Positions 4,894 to 5,391 of a DNA stretch of 5,391 nucleotides are shown in pieces (within the stretch, counting starts at the first letter, position 1; each line of letters begins with the position of its first letter). The position numbers were made by a program, and so were the translations under genes. Source of the stretch: Oligoflexia bacterium (GTDB lineage Bacteria; Bdellovibrionota; Bdellovibrionia; Bdellovibrionales; UBA1609); contig JAPPIY010000267.1 in the NCBI GenBank assembly GCA_026914095.1, forward strand, positions 1 to 5,391, in the 5' to 3' direction. The notes below the pieces were generated by a model. That model made no database searches, was not told where the DNA came from, and saw nothing but the letters and a program-made list of their open reading frames with translations.

Positions 4894-5391
4894 TTGGAAC
4901 TGCTTTCAAATTCTTTTCAACCTTGTGAGAAAGCTTATTCAGAAGACTTTATTCAAAGTGAGCAAGATGGCTTGTTTTTTGGTTTGAGTTATTTGCAGAA
5001 TAGTTTAAGCTCTGAGGATTTTTCTAAAATAATCGGTTATTTTTCAGAAGGGGATTGCATTTTCAAAGGCCAAACTCTGTTGTCTATGGAGCTAGAGAGC
5101 GCAAAATCTAAAAAACAGGATTTGCTTTCTGCCATCAGTTATTTATCAGGGGTTTTGACTTTAGTTTCCTGCTGGACAGAAAGAAACTTTGATTTTTCTA
5201 TTCGCGCGGATTTAACCCCTCATTTTGAACTGTCTCAATGGGAGGAGAAAGCCATTTCAAAAGCCGGAGCTGTTGTTCAGTCTTTTCCAAAAGAGTTTTT
5301 ATCTTTAAAACAAATCCAGCAGAAGTTAAAGAAGGAAAAGAATACGATTGCTTTAAGCGATTTAAAAATAAGCCGGGACAATATCAAGAAT
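4894..5391 (+). CDS. Divergent NadC-fold (quinolinate phosphoribosyltransferase-like) protein, 3' end outside window
   Basis: An open frame of 166 codons runs to the window edge without a stop. It begins with TTG three bases after the preceding stop and has a GGAG site, so it is the second gene of an operon. The visible part follows the order of NadC/ModD N-terminal halves: QDGLFFGLSYL at 24-34 resembles the 'DGVLAGL' strand, then an EGDCIFKGQTLLSMEL stretch at 52-67 resembles 'DGD-V-PG--L---EG', then LLSAISYLSGVLTLVS at 77-92 resembles the 'LL-AER--LN-L---SGIAT' helix. IRADLTP at 103-109 sits where NadC has TRKTTP, and SKAGAVVQSF at 121-130 sits where it has the GGG--HR segment. The N-terminal GD-T segment is absent and the TRK and HR substrate-binding residues are altered, so ordinary quinolinate phosphoribosyltransferase activity is doubtful. 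The fold assignment is pattern recognition by eye. Confidence 0.7.
   Translation, partial: MELLSNSFQPCEKAYSEDFIQSEQDGLFFGLSYLQNSLSSEDFSKIIGYFSEGDCIFKGQTLLSMELESAKSKKQDLLSAISYLSGVLTLVSCWTERNFDFSIRADLTPHFELSQWEEKAISKAGAVVQSFPKEFLSLKQIQQKLKKEKNTIALSDLKISRDNIKN

Overview
The window is AT-rich bacterial DNA that most likely comes from an alphaproteobacterium. The main lineage clue is a protein at 3445-4890 whose last ~30 residues resemble the C-terminal helices of PopZ/DUF2497, a family largely confined to that class. High AT content, TTG/GTG starts and a degenerate NAD-synthesis-like gene would suit a host-associated lineage such as Holosporales or Rickettsiales, but that placement is inference.

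Layout. Positions 1-107 hold a short leader with a 9-bp inverted repeat. 108-1406 (+) encodes an exported protein of unknown function with a weak GT-B glycosyltransferase-like C-terminal half. 1407-1740 is a non-coding gap between convergent genes. It contains two nested inverted-repeat pairs, the outer one overlapping the preceding stop codon, and a GC-richer patch with overlapping hairpins; it looks like a decayed or non-autonomous mobile element. 3297-1741 (-) is a tight def-fmt operon (peptide deformylase, then methionyl-tRNA formyltransferase), which carries out both ends of the N-formylmethionine cycle. 3298-3444 is a divergent promoter region. 3445-4890 (+) encodes a degenerate receiver domain joined through a long disordered linker to a PopZ-like C-terminus. 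Three bases later, at 4894, starts a probable NadC-fold protein that runs off the window and lacks most of the expected substrate-binding residues.

The def-fmt pair is ordinary housekeeping. The two-gene (+) operon from 3445 is the unusual part. Its first gene combines a phosphorylation-type sensor fold with a polar-organiser-like oligomerisation tail, and its linker carries two copies of a conserved 14-residue peptide. Its second gene is a divergent phosphoribosyltransferase-like protein. Both genes appear to start with TTG behind good Shine-Dalgarno sequences. No tRNA, rRNA, CRISPR array or intact transposase gene was seen.
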